Under the pieces are notes generated by a model. It was not told where the DNA came from and did not search any database. It worked only from the letters and a program-made list of their open reading frames with translations. The translations under genes and the position numbers were made by a program. DNA of 5,343 nucleotides, from the NCBI GenBank assembly GCA_010092805.1, contig JAADYY010000644.1, positions 1-5,343 of the forward strand, read 5' to 3'. The stretch is from Chloroflexota bacterium. GTDB lineage: Bacteria; Chloroflexota; Anaerolineae; Aggregatilineales; Phototrophicaceae. Position 1 is the first letter of the stretch. Each line of letters starts with the position of its first letter. Of this stretch, positions 1 to 5,343 are shown piece after piece.

Positions 1-848
1 GACATGATGTCGCGCGCAACGGACGCGATCAGGAAGCCCAGCCCGGTCACCAGCAGCGCGCCCAACAGCAACGCTGTCAGAATGATCAGCGGTTGAATTC
101 CCAAACTCCCGGTGATGAGCAGCAGGAAGGTTGCCTGCACAAACGCCAATCCCACCCCGGTGACGCCTTTACCCACGAACAGATGCCCAATGTTCATCGG
201 CGTGATCAACAGCGCCCGCAGCGTGCCGCGCTCAATCTCTTCGCTGATGAGTGTCGCCAAACCAAGCGTCTCCATCATGAAGATCAGCAGGGCGAACAGC
301 GGCAGCAGCCGGTCGCGCGGCGCGATGGGTTCATTCGAGAGATCAGGCCCTAACACTTCCTCGTTCCGCTCGATCAACATCGGCTCGGCGTTCACCTGAT
401 AGCCGAGTTCATTGAATGCCAGCGTCAGAAAATCGGTGAACAGGTCGTTGAGATCCTGCGGGATGCCCGGCGGATAATACGCAGTGATCTCGGTCGGTTC
501 TGCCGCTGCTAAGCGCGTCAAGGTGTCGGGAGGCAGCACCAACCCCGCACGTTGATCCCCGGCTTCCACCGCCGCGATCAAAGCCGCCTCGCTCTCAAAC
601 GGCGTCACGGCCATCTCGCGGCTGGTGAAGGCTTCGAGGATGGCGTCTGGCACATCTGCCGGGAAGATGCCGATGTCGAAACGTTCGGTGACCGTGCCCG
701 GCATCAGATAGTAAATGGCGATGTACGCCACCATTGACAGCACCGTGATAAATGCGAAGAAGCGGTTGCGGAAATACAGCACCACGTCCTTCGCAATGAT
801 CGTGCGGATGATGCCCAAGTCGCTGCTGTTGTTGATCTGTGCGTTCAT
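1..848 (-). CDS. ABC-2 type transporter permease, partial (C-terminus beyond left edge)
   Basis: This is the membrane subunit of an ABC exporter, acting in the cytoplasmic membrane with the ATPase encoded just upstream. The reading frame stays open from the ATG at 848 to the left edge, giving 282 residues without a stop. An N-terminal cytoplasmic stretch (about 1-27) leads to TM1 (about 28-49), then a large extracytoplasmic domain (about 50-178). TM2 follows (about 181-201), then the conserved cytoplasmic segment SEEIERGTLRALLITPM (202-218), which is the E-x-E-x-GT-LxxLLxTP signature of ABC-2 permeases and likely contacts the ATPase. TM3 (about 228-248) and TM4 (about 253-276) precede the cut. 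One TM, a big outer loop and then a TM block is the ABC2_membrane_3-like layout, as in drug or lipid exporters. About two more TMs are expected to the left. The start codon shares its A with the ATPase stop (TGATG), so translation is probably coupled. The substrate cannot be read from the sequence. Confidence 0.88.
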   Translation of the reverse strand, partial: MNAQINNSSDLGIIRTIIAKDVVLYFRNRFFAFITVLSMVAYIAIYYLMPGTVTERFDIGIFPADVPDAILEAFTSREMAVTPFESEAALIAAVEAGDQRAGLVLPPDTLTRLAAAEPTEITAYYPPGIPQDLNDLFTDFLTLAFNELGYQVNAEPMLIERNEEVLGPDLSNEPIAPRDRLLPLFALLIFMMETLGLATLISEEIERGTLRALLITPMNIGHLFVGKGVTGVGLAFVQATFLLLITGSLGIQPLIILTALLLGALLVTGLGFLIASVARDIM

Positions 849-850
849 CA
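846..850 (-). promoter_or_regulatory. TGATG stop/start overlap between ATPase and permease
   Basis: On the minus strand the TGA of the ATPase (850-848) and the ATG of the permease (848-846) share one base. This is a classic arrangement for termination-reinitiation coupling and for balanced production of ABC transporter subunits. A GGGGA stretch about 10 nt upstream could serve as a modest ribosome binding site. Confidence 0.7.
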
Positions 851-1711
851 GTTGAGTCCCCGCCCGGTGACGCGGATGAAGATGTCTTCAAGCGTCGCCT
901 CTTCGCTGTGTACGGTAACCACCCGCTGATTAGCGAACAATTCGTGTACCGAAGCGGCTGTATCCTCACGATCCAAGATAACTTCGCGTGTTTCCAGGCG
1001 GCCATCCGGGCACTCCACCGTAACTTTCAGCCCGCGCTTGCCGTACTGCTGCTTGAGCGCGTGCGGTGTATCCAGCGCGGCAATCTTCCCTTGATCGATG
1101 AATGCCACGCGGCGCGACAGTTTATCCGCTTCGACCATGTCATGTGTGGTCAGGAAAACGGTGGTGCCGTTCTCGCTCTGCTGGCGGATGATCCCGCGAA
1201 TTGTCTCCGACGAGACCGGGTCTAGCCCGTCGGTTGGCTCATCGAGAAACAGAATCCGGGGTTGATTGACCAGTGCCCGCGCGATCATCAGCCGCTGTTT
1301 CATGCCTTTCGAGTAGCCCGCCACGCGCTCGTTGCCGCGCCCAGCCAAACCAACTTGCTCGAGCAACGCCTCGGCATCGAATTCGCGCACGCCGAACAGC
1401 CGCGCAAACAGCTTCAGGTTTTCGACAGCGGTCATCTGCTCATAAACGTTCGAGGTCTCGAACGCCACGCCAATCTGTGCCTGGATTTGGCTGGCATGTT
1501 TGCTCACATCGGCGCTGAGCACAGTCGCCCGGCCTTCCGTCGGTCTGATCTGCCCGGTGAGCATCTTCACCGTCGTTGATTTGCCCGCGCCGTTTGGCCC
1601 CAGAAACCCCAGAACTTCGCCCCGTTCCACCTCAAAGTTGATGTGATCGACTGCTGTGAGATCACCGTAGCGATACGTCAGATTTTCGGCAATGATGGCG
1701 TAATTAAGCAT
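848..1711 (-). CDS. ABC transporter ATP-binding protein (ABC-2 exporter)
   Basis: This 287-residue cytoplasmic ATPase powers the adjacent permease. All nucleotide-binding motifs are present: Walker A GPNGAGKST (38-46), signature YSKGMKQR (133-140, the YSxGM form common in ABC-2 drug exporters), Walker B ILFLDEP (153-159), D-loop GLDP (162-165) and the H-loop histidine in LTTHD (H190). The Q-loop position carries Glu (E85 in VAFETSNVY) instead of Gln. I recall the same variant in related exporter ATPases, so it is probably a subfamily trait. A tail of about 70 residues after the core, ending in a TLEDIFIRVTGRGLN-type motif, is usual for DrrA/CcmA-like exporter ATPases, and the total length is normal. 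The start is well supported: AAGGAG lies 5 nt before the ATG. The gene begins inside the end of the 93-residue gene and its stop overlaps the permease start. Export is the likely direction; the cargo (drug, lipid or peptide) is unknown. Confidence 0.95.
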   Translation of the reverse strand: MLNYAIIAENLTYRYGDLTAVDHINFEVERGEVLGFLGPNGAGKSTTVKMLTGQIRPTEGRATVLSADVSKHASQIQAQIGVAFETSNVYEQMTAVENLKLFARLFGVREFDAEALLEQVGLAGRGNERVAGYSKGMKQRLMIARALVNQPRILFLDEPTDGLDPVSSETIRGIIRQQSENGTTVFLTTHDMVEADKLSRRVAFIDQGKIAALDTPHALKQQYGKRGLKVTVECPDGRLETREVILDREDTAASVHELFANQRVVTVHSEEATLEDIFIRVTGRGLN

Positions 1712-1985
1712 GTTTGCTCCTTCTCACCTCGCCACTACCCGCCGATCCCGTGCCCGGCGTCAATCGGGTTACAGAGATCAGCGTCAAACCCAAATTGTGG
1801 AGCTTCTTCAAGACACCCAACAGCGCCGCCTGATCAGCGAGTGGGCCGTGCAGCCGCGTGAACCCGGCCTCGGTGGTGATCGTCAGGCCTTCCAGCCACT
1901 CAACCCACCCATTATCGAGTTGCCCCTCGATCAGGATCTCATACGCAGGCGGCTGCGCGTCGTGGTATGCAGAAGGTGTCTCCAT
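1704..1985 (-). CDS. Small conserved protein of unknown function, coupled to the ABC exporter
   Basis: This is a 93-residue protein with no membrane segment, signal peptide or cysteine. The core (about 14-74) has the pattern YEILIEGQLDNGWVEWLEGL, then TITTEAGFTRLHGPLADQAALLGVLKKLHNLGLTLISVTRL. From memory this resembles a family of short hypothetical proteins in Chloroflexota and Actinobacteria (Y-E-I-x-x-x-G-x-L ... W ... L-x-G-x-x-x-D-Q-A-A-L-x-G-x-L), which often end soon after S-V-x-R. The predicted fold is a short alpha/beta unit: strand, tryptophan-rich turn, strand, helix, strand. The last 19 residues are a polar, Gly/Ser/Arg-rich tail. It ends 8 bases inside the ATPase gene, so the two are very likely co-translated. 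No Shine-Dalgarno sequence precedes the ATG at 1985, but a TATCCT element sits 6 nt upstream, which would fit leaderless initiation. It might regulate or accompany the exporter; no function is established. Confidence 0.8.
   Translation of the reverse strand: METPSAYHDAQPPAYEILIEGQLDNGWVEWLEGLTITTEAGFTRLHGPLADQAALLGVLKKLHNLGLTLISVTRLTPGTGSAGSGEVRRSKHA
1717..1722 (-). promoter_or_regulatory. Shine-Dalgarno sequence of the ABC ATPase gene
   Basis: The minus strand reads AAGGAG, then CAAAC, then ATG, a near-consensus ribosome binding site with a 5-nt spacer. It lies inside the last codons of the 93-residue gene. It fixes the ATPase start at 1711 and shows that the ATPase does not depend only on read-through of ribosomes from upstream. 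Confidence 0.75.
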
Positions 1986-1991
1986 GCATTC

Positions 1992-2020
1992 AGGATAGAG
2001 GATGTTCAGGGCAACGTCAC
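1992..2020 (-). promoter_or_regulatory. Candidate internal promoter before the 93-residue gene, possibly leaderless
   Basis: In the 73-bp gap between the LAL stop and the small gene, the minus strand has GTGACG (2020-2015, 4/6 match to TTGACA), a 17-bp spacer, and TATCCT (1997-1992, 4/6 match to TATAAT and a fit to TANNNT). Exactly 6 nt separate TATCCT from the ATG at 1985. Transcription would therefore start at or next to the A of the start codon, which fits the missing Shine-Dalgarno sequence. Matches this weak also occur by chance. Confidence 0.3.
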
Positions 2021-2058
2021 CACAGGAAACTGTAGTTCGCGCGCGGCGCTGGGCTGCG

Positions 2059-4773
2059 TCAGATCAGGCCGAGTTCACGGGCGCGTTGGACAGCCTGAGT
2101 CCGCCGCTGCACGCTGAGTTTGCCGTAGATGTTTTTCGTGTGGAACAGCACCGTGTTCAGACTCACAGCCAACTGATCGGCGATCTCCTGGTTTTTCAGC
2201 CCCGCCGCGATCAACCGGAGAACGGCCAACTCGCGCTCGCTCAGCTTCTCTGGCAAGTCGATTTGCAGCGCTTCCGGCATTTGCTCAGCGAAGGCCGCCA
2301 GCAGCGCGCGGGTATAGGCGGGCGCGATGTTCTGTTGCAGAGTTGCCGTCAACAACGGCACGAGATTTGGCCCGCTATCGATGAACGCGCGCATCAGACC
2401 GCCAGTCGCCGCGAGCAGCAGCGCGTCACTGATCACGGCGACTGCCGCTTCGTGATCGCCCTTCGCTTGAGACATCAGGGCCAAAACGATCAGGCAGATG
2501 ATCGCGCTGTAGTGTTGCCCGCTAGCGCGGCAATCCTCATGCAGGCGGTTGAGCAACGCCAGTGCATCGTCGATTCGCCCCTGCAATGCGAGCACACGCC
2601 CCAACATCAGATATTCATACTCGCGTCCGGGGATCAGCGCAGCATCCGGCGTGAGATCCGTCACGGCCCCCCAGGCCAGCGCCAAACCAAGATCGCCGCG
2701 CACCCAGCCGTCAAGGACGCGCAGCAGCCCAACCGACGCTGCGATCCAGGGGGGCAGCGTCGGGAGCGAGTCGAGGCGGGCGATCACCGCCGCTACGCCA
2801 TCGTGATCACGGAGCGCCAGCAGGCAGCGCCCCCGAAACAGATAACTCCAGCCCAAAAACCCCAGATGCCCGCCCCGTTCGCACAGCTCAACGCCTATTC
2901 GGGTCGCCTGATCGGCTTCCGCCAGCCGGTTCCACTCACACAAAATGTCGCCGCGCAGACCATGCAGCACCCCGGCCATCGCGGTTGCGGCGGCGTTGTG
3001 CGCCTCAGCACGGGCCAGCCCAGCCGTGCAAACCGCTTCTGCCTCGATCAATAAAGCGCGCTGCCGCAGCGTCCCAGCGAGTTTGAAACTGGCGTTCAGT
3101 GAGAGGTAAATGTTGTCGAGATCGACCGTTGTCGTCAGGGCGGCGCGGTAAGCGCGTTCCGCCGGGATGATCTCACCTCGCAAGCTGTGCGCGTCGCCGA
3201 GGGCAATGGCCGCACTGCCGCGCCATGTCGAATGATTGTCAGTCAGCAGATCCAGTGCAATGGTCGCCGCGCGAATCGTCCCAGCGCTATCGCCCAGGAA
3301 AATGCTAAGAAATGCGCGCGTCGCGGCCACCCGGCCCCGAAGTTCACGCTGGAGCGGTTCAGTCTCCGCAGCCAGCGCGATCTGCGTCTCTGCTGTCCCC
3401 AGCCAGCGTTCAGCCGCCGCGTATCCCCCGCCGGATAGACTCAGCCACCCGGCGAAAATGCCCAACTTTGGGTGCAGCGCGATGTGCTCATCCGGCAGCA
3501 GCGCCAGCCAGCGACGCAAGCGGTCATGTGCGCCGCTTTCCCAAACTCTATCCCCAAACCGCTCGATCAACGCCACAACGAGATCACGATCACCCGATGC
3601 AGCAGCATGATAGATGGCTTCGTCGCTGGCTTCGTGCCCTACATACCCAGCGGTCGTCAGCGCTGCGTACCATGCACTGGCGCGCCGATGCAGTTCCGGG
3701 ATAAGCTGCGGGAAAGCTTTACTCGCCCGCTGCCGCAGCAAATCCGCAAAGAGATGATGATAGCGATACCAGCGACGATGATCATCGAGCGGCACAATGA
3801 ACAGATTGAGCTGTTCGATACGTTCGAGGAACGCTTGGCTGTCATCAGCGGCGCGGACAGCATCACAGAGATCCGCGCACATGCGGTTGAGCAGCGCCGT
3901 CATGAGCAAGAATTCGCGGATGGCTTCCGGCTGCTGGGCGAACACCTCGTCGGTCAGGTAATCGATGATGTAGCGATGTGTGCCAGCGAACCCCTGGACA
4001 AACGACTCGGTATCGGTGTTTTGGAGCGCCACCGCCGCCAACTGCAACCCGGCGATCCAGCCTTCTGTGCGGGCACGTAATGATGCAACAGCCGGTTCGT
4101 CCAATTCCAGGTGCATCATTTCGTTGAGAAAATGGGCGGCTTCCTCCGCAGTCAAGCGCAGATCACGCGCACGGATTTCGGTCATGTGGCGGCGCGCGCG
4201 CAGCCGTGCCAACGACAGTTCCGGATCGATGCGACTGATGATCACGAGATGCCAATTCGGCGGCAACTGCTCCAACCAGAACCCGACGGCTGTCTCGATT
4301 TGGGGATTTTCAATCAGATGGAAGTCATCGAATGCGAGGATCAGCCGCCGCGCCGGATCGTCTTCGGCCAGCGCCGCACAGTCATTGAGCAGTACGGTCA
4401 TCATCGCTGGAAGATCGAGCGGCTCGCGCATCCGCAGCAAGCCCACCAACCCCGCCCCAATTCGCGTATCCAGCGTTTGCAGCGCGGCGATCAGGTAGGC
4501 CAGAAAACGCGCGCTGTCGTTGTCGTGTGTGTCGAGCGACAGCCACGCACATTCGGCGTCGAGTTGTGCGAGCCAGGCCGCCGCCAGCGTCGTTTTGCCA
4601 AAGCCCGCAGGTGCCACGATCAGGCTCAGCTTGCCCTGCACGCCCCCATTCAACCGCGCGATCAGGCGTGGGCGCGCGATCAACGTTGGCTGCTGCGTAG
4701 GCATATGCAGTTTAGTGCGCAGCAGCGGCGGCAGCGGCTGGCTGGGTTCGGATCTCGGTTGGCTGCTCATCAT
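2059..4773 (-). CDS. LuxR-family ATP-dependent transcriptional regulator (LAL type, MalT-like)
   Basis: This is a large signal-responsive DNA-binding regulator, 904 residues from the ATG at 4773, in the size range typical of the MalT/LAL family. In these proteins an N-terminal STAND ATPase switches oligomeric state, a superhelical repeat region senses ligand, and a C-terminal LuxR HTH binds DNA. Visible here are the opening PLLRTKLHMP (14-25 region), Walker A APAGFGKTT (54-62), Walker B LILAFDDFH (144-152), sensor-like ISRIDP (179-184), GWIAGLQLAA (238-247), a long Ala/Leu-rich helical repeat region (about 370-830) and the HTH (844-904). The HTH has LSERELAVLRLIAAG, NQEIA and NTVLFHTKNIYGKL. 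The usual Lys of TVK in the recognition helix is Leu (L876). The frame extends upstream to ATGs at 4800 and 4854, but that extension is Arg/Ala-rich and lies outside family homology. No candidate start has a convincing Shine-Dalgarno sequence, so the start is uncertain. The gene heads the leftward unit and diverges from the reductase. Confidence 0.93.
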   Translation of the reverse strand: MMSSQPRSEPSQPLPPLLRTKLHMPTQQPTLIARPRLIARLNGGVQGKLSLIVAPAGFGKTTLAAAWLAQLDAECAWLSLDTHDNDSARFLAYLIAALQTLDTRIGAGLVGLLRMREPLDLPAMMTVLLNDCAALAEDDPARRLILAFDDFHLIENPQIETAVGFWLEQLPPNWHLVIISRIDPELSLARLRARRHMTEIRARDLRLTAEEAAHFLNEMMHLELDEPAVASLRARTEGWIAGLQLAAVALQNTDTESFVQGFAGTHRYIIDYLTDEVFAQQPEAIREFLLMTALLNRMCADLCDAVRAADDSQAFLERIEQLNLFIVPLDDHRRWYRYHHLFADLLRQRASKAFPQLIPELHRRASAWYAALTTAGYVGHEASDEAIYHAAASGDRDLVVALIERFGDRVWESGAHDRLRRWLALLPDEHIALHPKLGIFAGWLSLSGGGYAAAERWLGTAETQIALAAETEPLQRELRGRVAATRAFLSIFLGDSAGTIRAATIALDLLTDNHSTWRGSAAIALGDAHSLRGEIIPAERAYRAALTTTVDLDNIYLSLNASFKLAGTLRQRALLIEAEAVCTAGLARAEAHNAAATAMAGVLHGLRGDILCEWNRLAEADQATRIGVELCERGGHLGFLGWSYLFRGRCLLALRDHDGVAAVIARLDSLPTLPPWIAASVGLLRVLDGWVRGDLGLALAWGAVTDLTPDAALIPGREYEYLMLGRVLALQGRIDDALALLNRLHEDCRASGQHYSAIICLIVLALMSQAKGDHEAAVAVISDALLLAATGGLMRAFIDSGPNLVPLLTATLQQNIAPAYTRALLAAFAEQMPEALQIDLPEKLSERELAVLRLIAAGLKNQEIADQLAVSLNTVLFHTKNIYGKLSVQRRTQAVQRARELGLI

Positions 4774-4859
4774 GCGTGGTCGTTTCTGTCCATGATACAT
4801 CAGTCGGCGCGCGGCGTCTGCCGTGAGTCCGGCAGCGGATCGACATCGCCGCAATCAAG

Positions 4860-4888
4860 TTGAAATTCGTCGACAAACTCGGTATGGT
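4860..4888 (+). promoter_or_regulatory. Candidate promoter for the SDR gene
   Basis: TTGAAA (4860-4865, 5/6 match to the -35 consensus), a 17-bp spacer and TATGGT (4883-4888, 4/6 match to the -10) lie in the divergent intergenic region. Transcription would start near 4895, leaving a leader of about 70 nt that contains the direct repeats. The -10 overlaps the first bases of the inverted repeat at 4886-4900, so a protein bound there would block or reposition polymerase. The prediction rests on consensus matching only. Confidence 0.3.
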
Positions 4889-4900
4889 GAACACTTCACC
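4886..4900. repeat. Perfect inverted repeat, GGTGAA-CAC-TTCACC
   Basis: Two 6-bp arms (4886-4891 and 4895-4900) are exact reverse complements around a 3-bp centre. A 15-bp dyad with this spacing fits a binding site for a dimeric HTH regulator. No T-run follows and the stem is short, so a terminator is unlikely. The right arm doubles as the beginning of the first direct-repeat copy, which links the two elements. Confidence 0.6.
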
Positions 4901-4941
4901 TGGGTTTGACCTGGATTTAACAATGGATTTGACAATCAGAT
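4895..4941. repeat. Four helically phased TTNAC-type direct repeats in the divergent promoter region
   Basis: Successive units begin at 4895, 4906, 4917 and 4929, a spacing of 11, 11 and 12 bp. They read TTCACCTGGGT, TTGACCTGGAT, TTAACAATGGAT and TTGACAATCAGAT. The first two agree at 8 of 9 core positions. Copies three and four share TGGATTT(A/G)ACAA as adjacent 12-mers differing at one base. Spacing near one helical turn places the units on one face of the DNA, as in operators for oligomeric activators. The units do not look like the MalT box. They end 25 bp before the SDR start codon. Confidence 0.6.
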
Positions 4942-4954
4942 TTTGTGACCGCAC

Positions 4955-4958
4955 GGAG
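4955..4958 (+). promoter_or_regulatory. Shine-Dalgarno sequence of the SDR gene
   Basis: GGAG lies 8 nt before the ATG at 4967 and decides this start. Another ATG at 4959 lies too close to the GGAG and is in a different frame. Confidence 0.65.
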
Positions 4959-4966
4959 ATGACATC

Positions 4967-5343
4967 ATGGAATTAGGGTTGGAAAACAAGGTGGCAATGG
5001 TGGCAGCAGCCAGCAAGGGACTCGGCTTCGGGGTAGCGCGGGCGCTCGCGCAGGATGGCGCACGAGTTTCCATTTGCAGCCGTGACGCGGACGCGATTGA
5101 GGCCGCCGCCGCCGACCTGCGATCACCGACGGGCGCATCTGTACTGGCGACGGCCTGCGATGTGCGTAACCCAGCCGACATTCAGTCGTGGGTGGATCGC
5201 ACAGTGGCGGAATGGGGTCAGGTTGATGCCCTGTTGGTCAACGCGGGCGGCCCTCCTGCCGCCTACTTCGTTGAAGTTGATGACGATCAGTGGCAAGCCG
5301 CATTCGACCTCACGCTGATGAGTTCTGTCCGCTTGATCCGCGC
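4967..5343 (+). CDS. Short-chain dehydrogenase/reductase (SDR), partial (C-terminus beyond right edge)
   Basis: This is the N-terminal 125 residues of an NAD(P)(H)-dependent cytosolic oxidoreductase of the classical SDR type, the kind often annotated as a 3-oxoacyl-ACP reductase homologue. The Rossmann start LENKVAMVAAASKGLGFGVA shows the glycine-rich loop as AAASKGLG (13-20). The canonical T-G of TGxxxGxG is replaced by A-A, while G18 and G20 are kept. S38-R39 after the second strand suggests NADP(H). CDV (64-66) is the adenine-contacting Asp-Val and VNAGGPP (91-97) the NAG motif. In FDLTLMSSVRLIR (113-125) the usual helix-4 Asn is Thr (T116). I recall both variants in a subfamily with NAGGPP, so they may be characteristic rather than degenerate. 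The catalytic Ser and YxxxK lie beyond the window. The start is supported by GGAG 8 nt upstream of the ATG. It is divergent from the LAL gene; the substrate is unknown. Confidence 0.92.
   Translation, partial: MELGLENKVAMVAAASKGLGFGVARALAQDGARVSICSRDADAIEAAAADLRSPTGASVLATACDVRNPADIQSWVDRTVAEWGQVDALLVNAGGPPAAYFVEVDDDQWQAAFDLTLMSSVRLIR

Noticed and set aside
2022..2033. ACAG-GAAA-CTGT small hairpin in the gap after the LAL gene, considered as a terminator
   Set aside because: The stem is only 4 bp, A/T-containing, and no T-run follows on either strand.
2002..3054. Long plus-strand reading frame (350 codons) opposite the LAL gene
   Set aside because: It is antisense to a gene with clear family motifs, its product is Gln/Arg-rich without any recognisable domain, and it has no ribosome binding site; a shadow of GC-rich coding DNA.
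4111..4863. Plus-strand reading frame of 250 codons opposite the LAL ATPase domain
   Set aside because: The opposite strand encodes Walker A and B motifs in frame; this product is low-complexity and Arg/Gln-rich.
4929..4934. Exact TTGACA, considered as a -35 for the SDR gene
   Set aside because: No acceptable -10 lies 15-19 bp downstream (that region reads through the ribosome binding site and start), and the hexamer is better explained as part of the fourth direct-repeat unit.
4855..4966. Minus-strand promoter for the LAL gene
   Set aside because: Sequences such as TTGTCA occur, but none is paired with a reasonable -10 at proper spacing, so no site is called.
4936..5181. Minus-strand frame of 81 codons overlapping the SDR start
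   Set aside because: It is Ala/Ser-rich and antisense to the conserved Rossmann region of the SDR gene.
1..5343. tRNA, rRNA, CRISPR, insertion sequence or attachment site
   Set aside because: Nearly all of the window is accounted for by coding sequence with family motifs; no spaced identical repeats, terminal inverted repeats, transposase or integrase motifs were seen.

Overview
The window is compact, moderately GC-rich bacterial DNA (about 60% by eye, not computed). It holds one leftward transcription unit of four genes and one rightward gene that starts from a shared divergent intergenic region. A very long MalT-like LuxR regulator (LAL type), a small conserved protein of a style I associate with Chloroflexota and some Actinobacteria, and an ABC-2 exporter together suggest Chloroflexota. 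That assignment is a family-level impression, not a proven one.

Layout, left to right. Positions 1-848 (minus) hold an ABC-2 type permease cut by the left edge. Positions 848-1711 (minus) hold its ATPase, joined to the permease by a one-base stop/start overlap (TGATG). Positions 1704-1985 (minus) hold a 93-residue protein of unknown function that overlaps the ATPase start by 8 bases. Positions 2059 to about 4773 (minus, possibly starting as far out as 4854) hold an LAL-type ATP-dependent transcriptional regulator. Positions 4855-4966 are the only sizeable non-coding stretch and are rich in repeats. Positions 4967-5343 (plus) hold the N-terminal part of a short-chain dehydrogenase/reductase cut by the right edge.

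How the parts may work together (inference): the LAL protein is a signal-responsive STAND-type regulator encoded upstream of, and in the same direction as, the small protein and the two-component exporter. It may control them, the divergent reductase gene, or both. The intergenic region carries a perfect 6+6 bp inverted repeat followed by four helically phased copies of TTNAC-type direct repeats just upstream of the reductase. That is the layout expected of an oligomeric regulator's binding site.

No RNA gene, CRISPR array, insertion sequence or integrase is visible. The least ordinary items are the phased repeat/palindrome array, the coupled small protein with a possible leaderless start, and a lysine-to-leucine change in the regulator's recognition helix.
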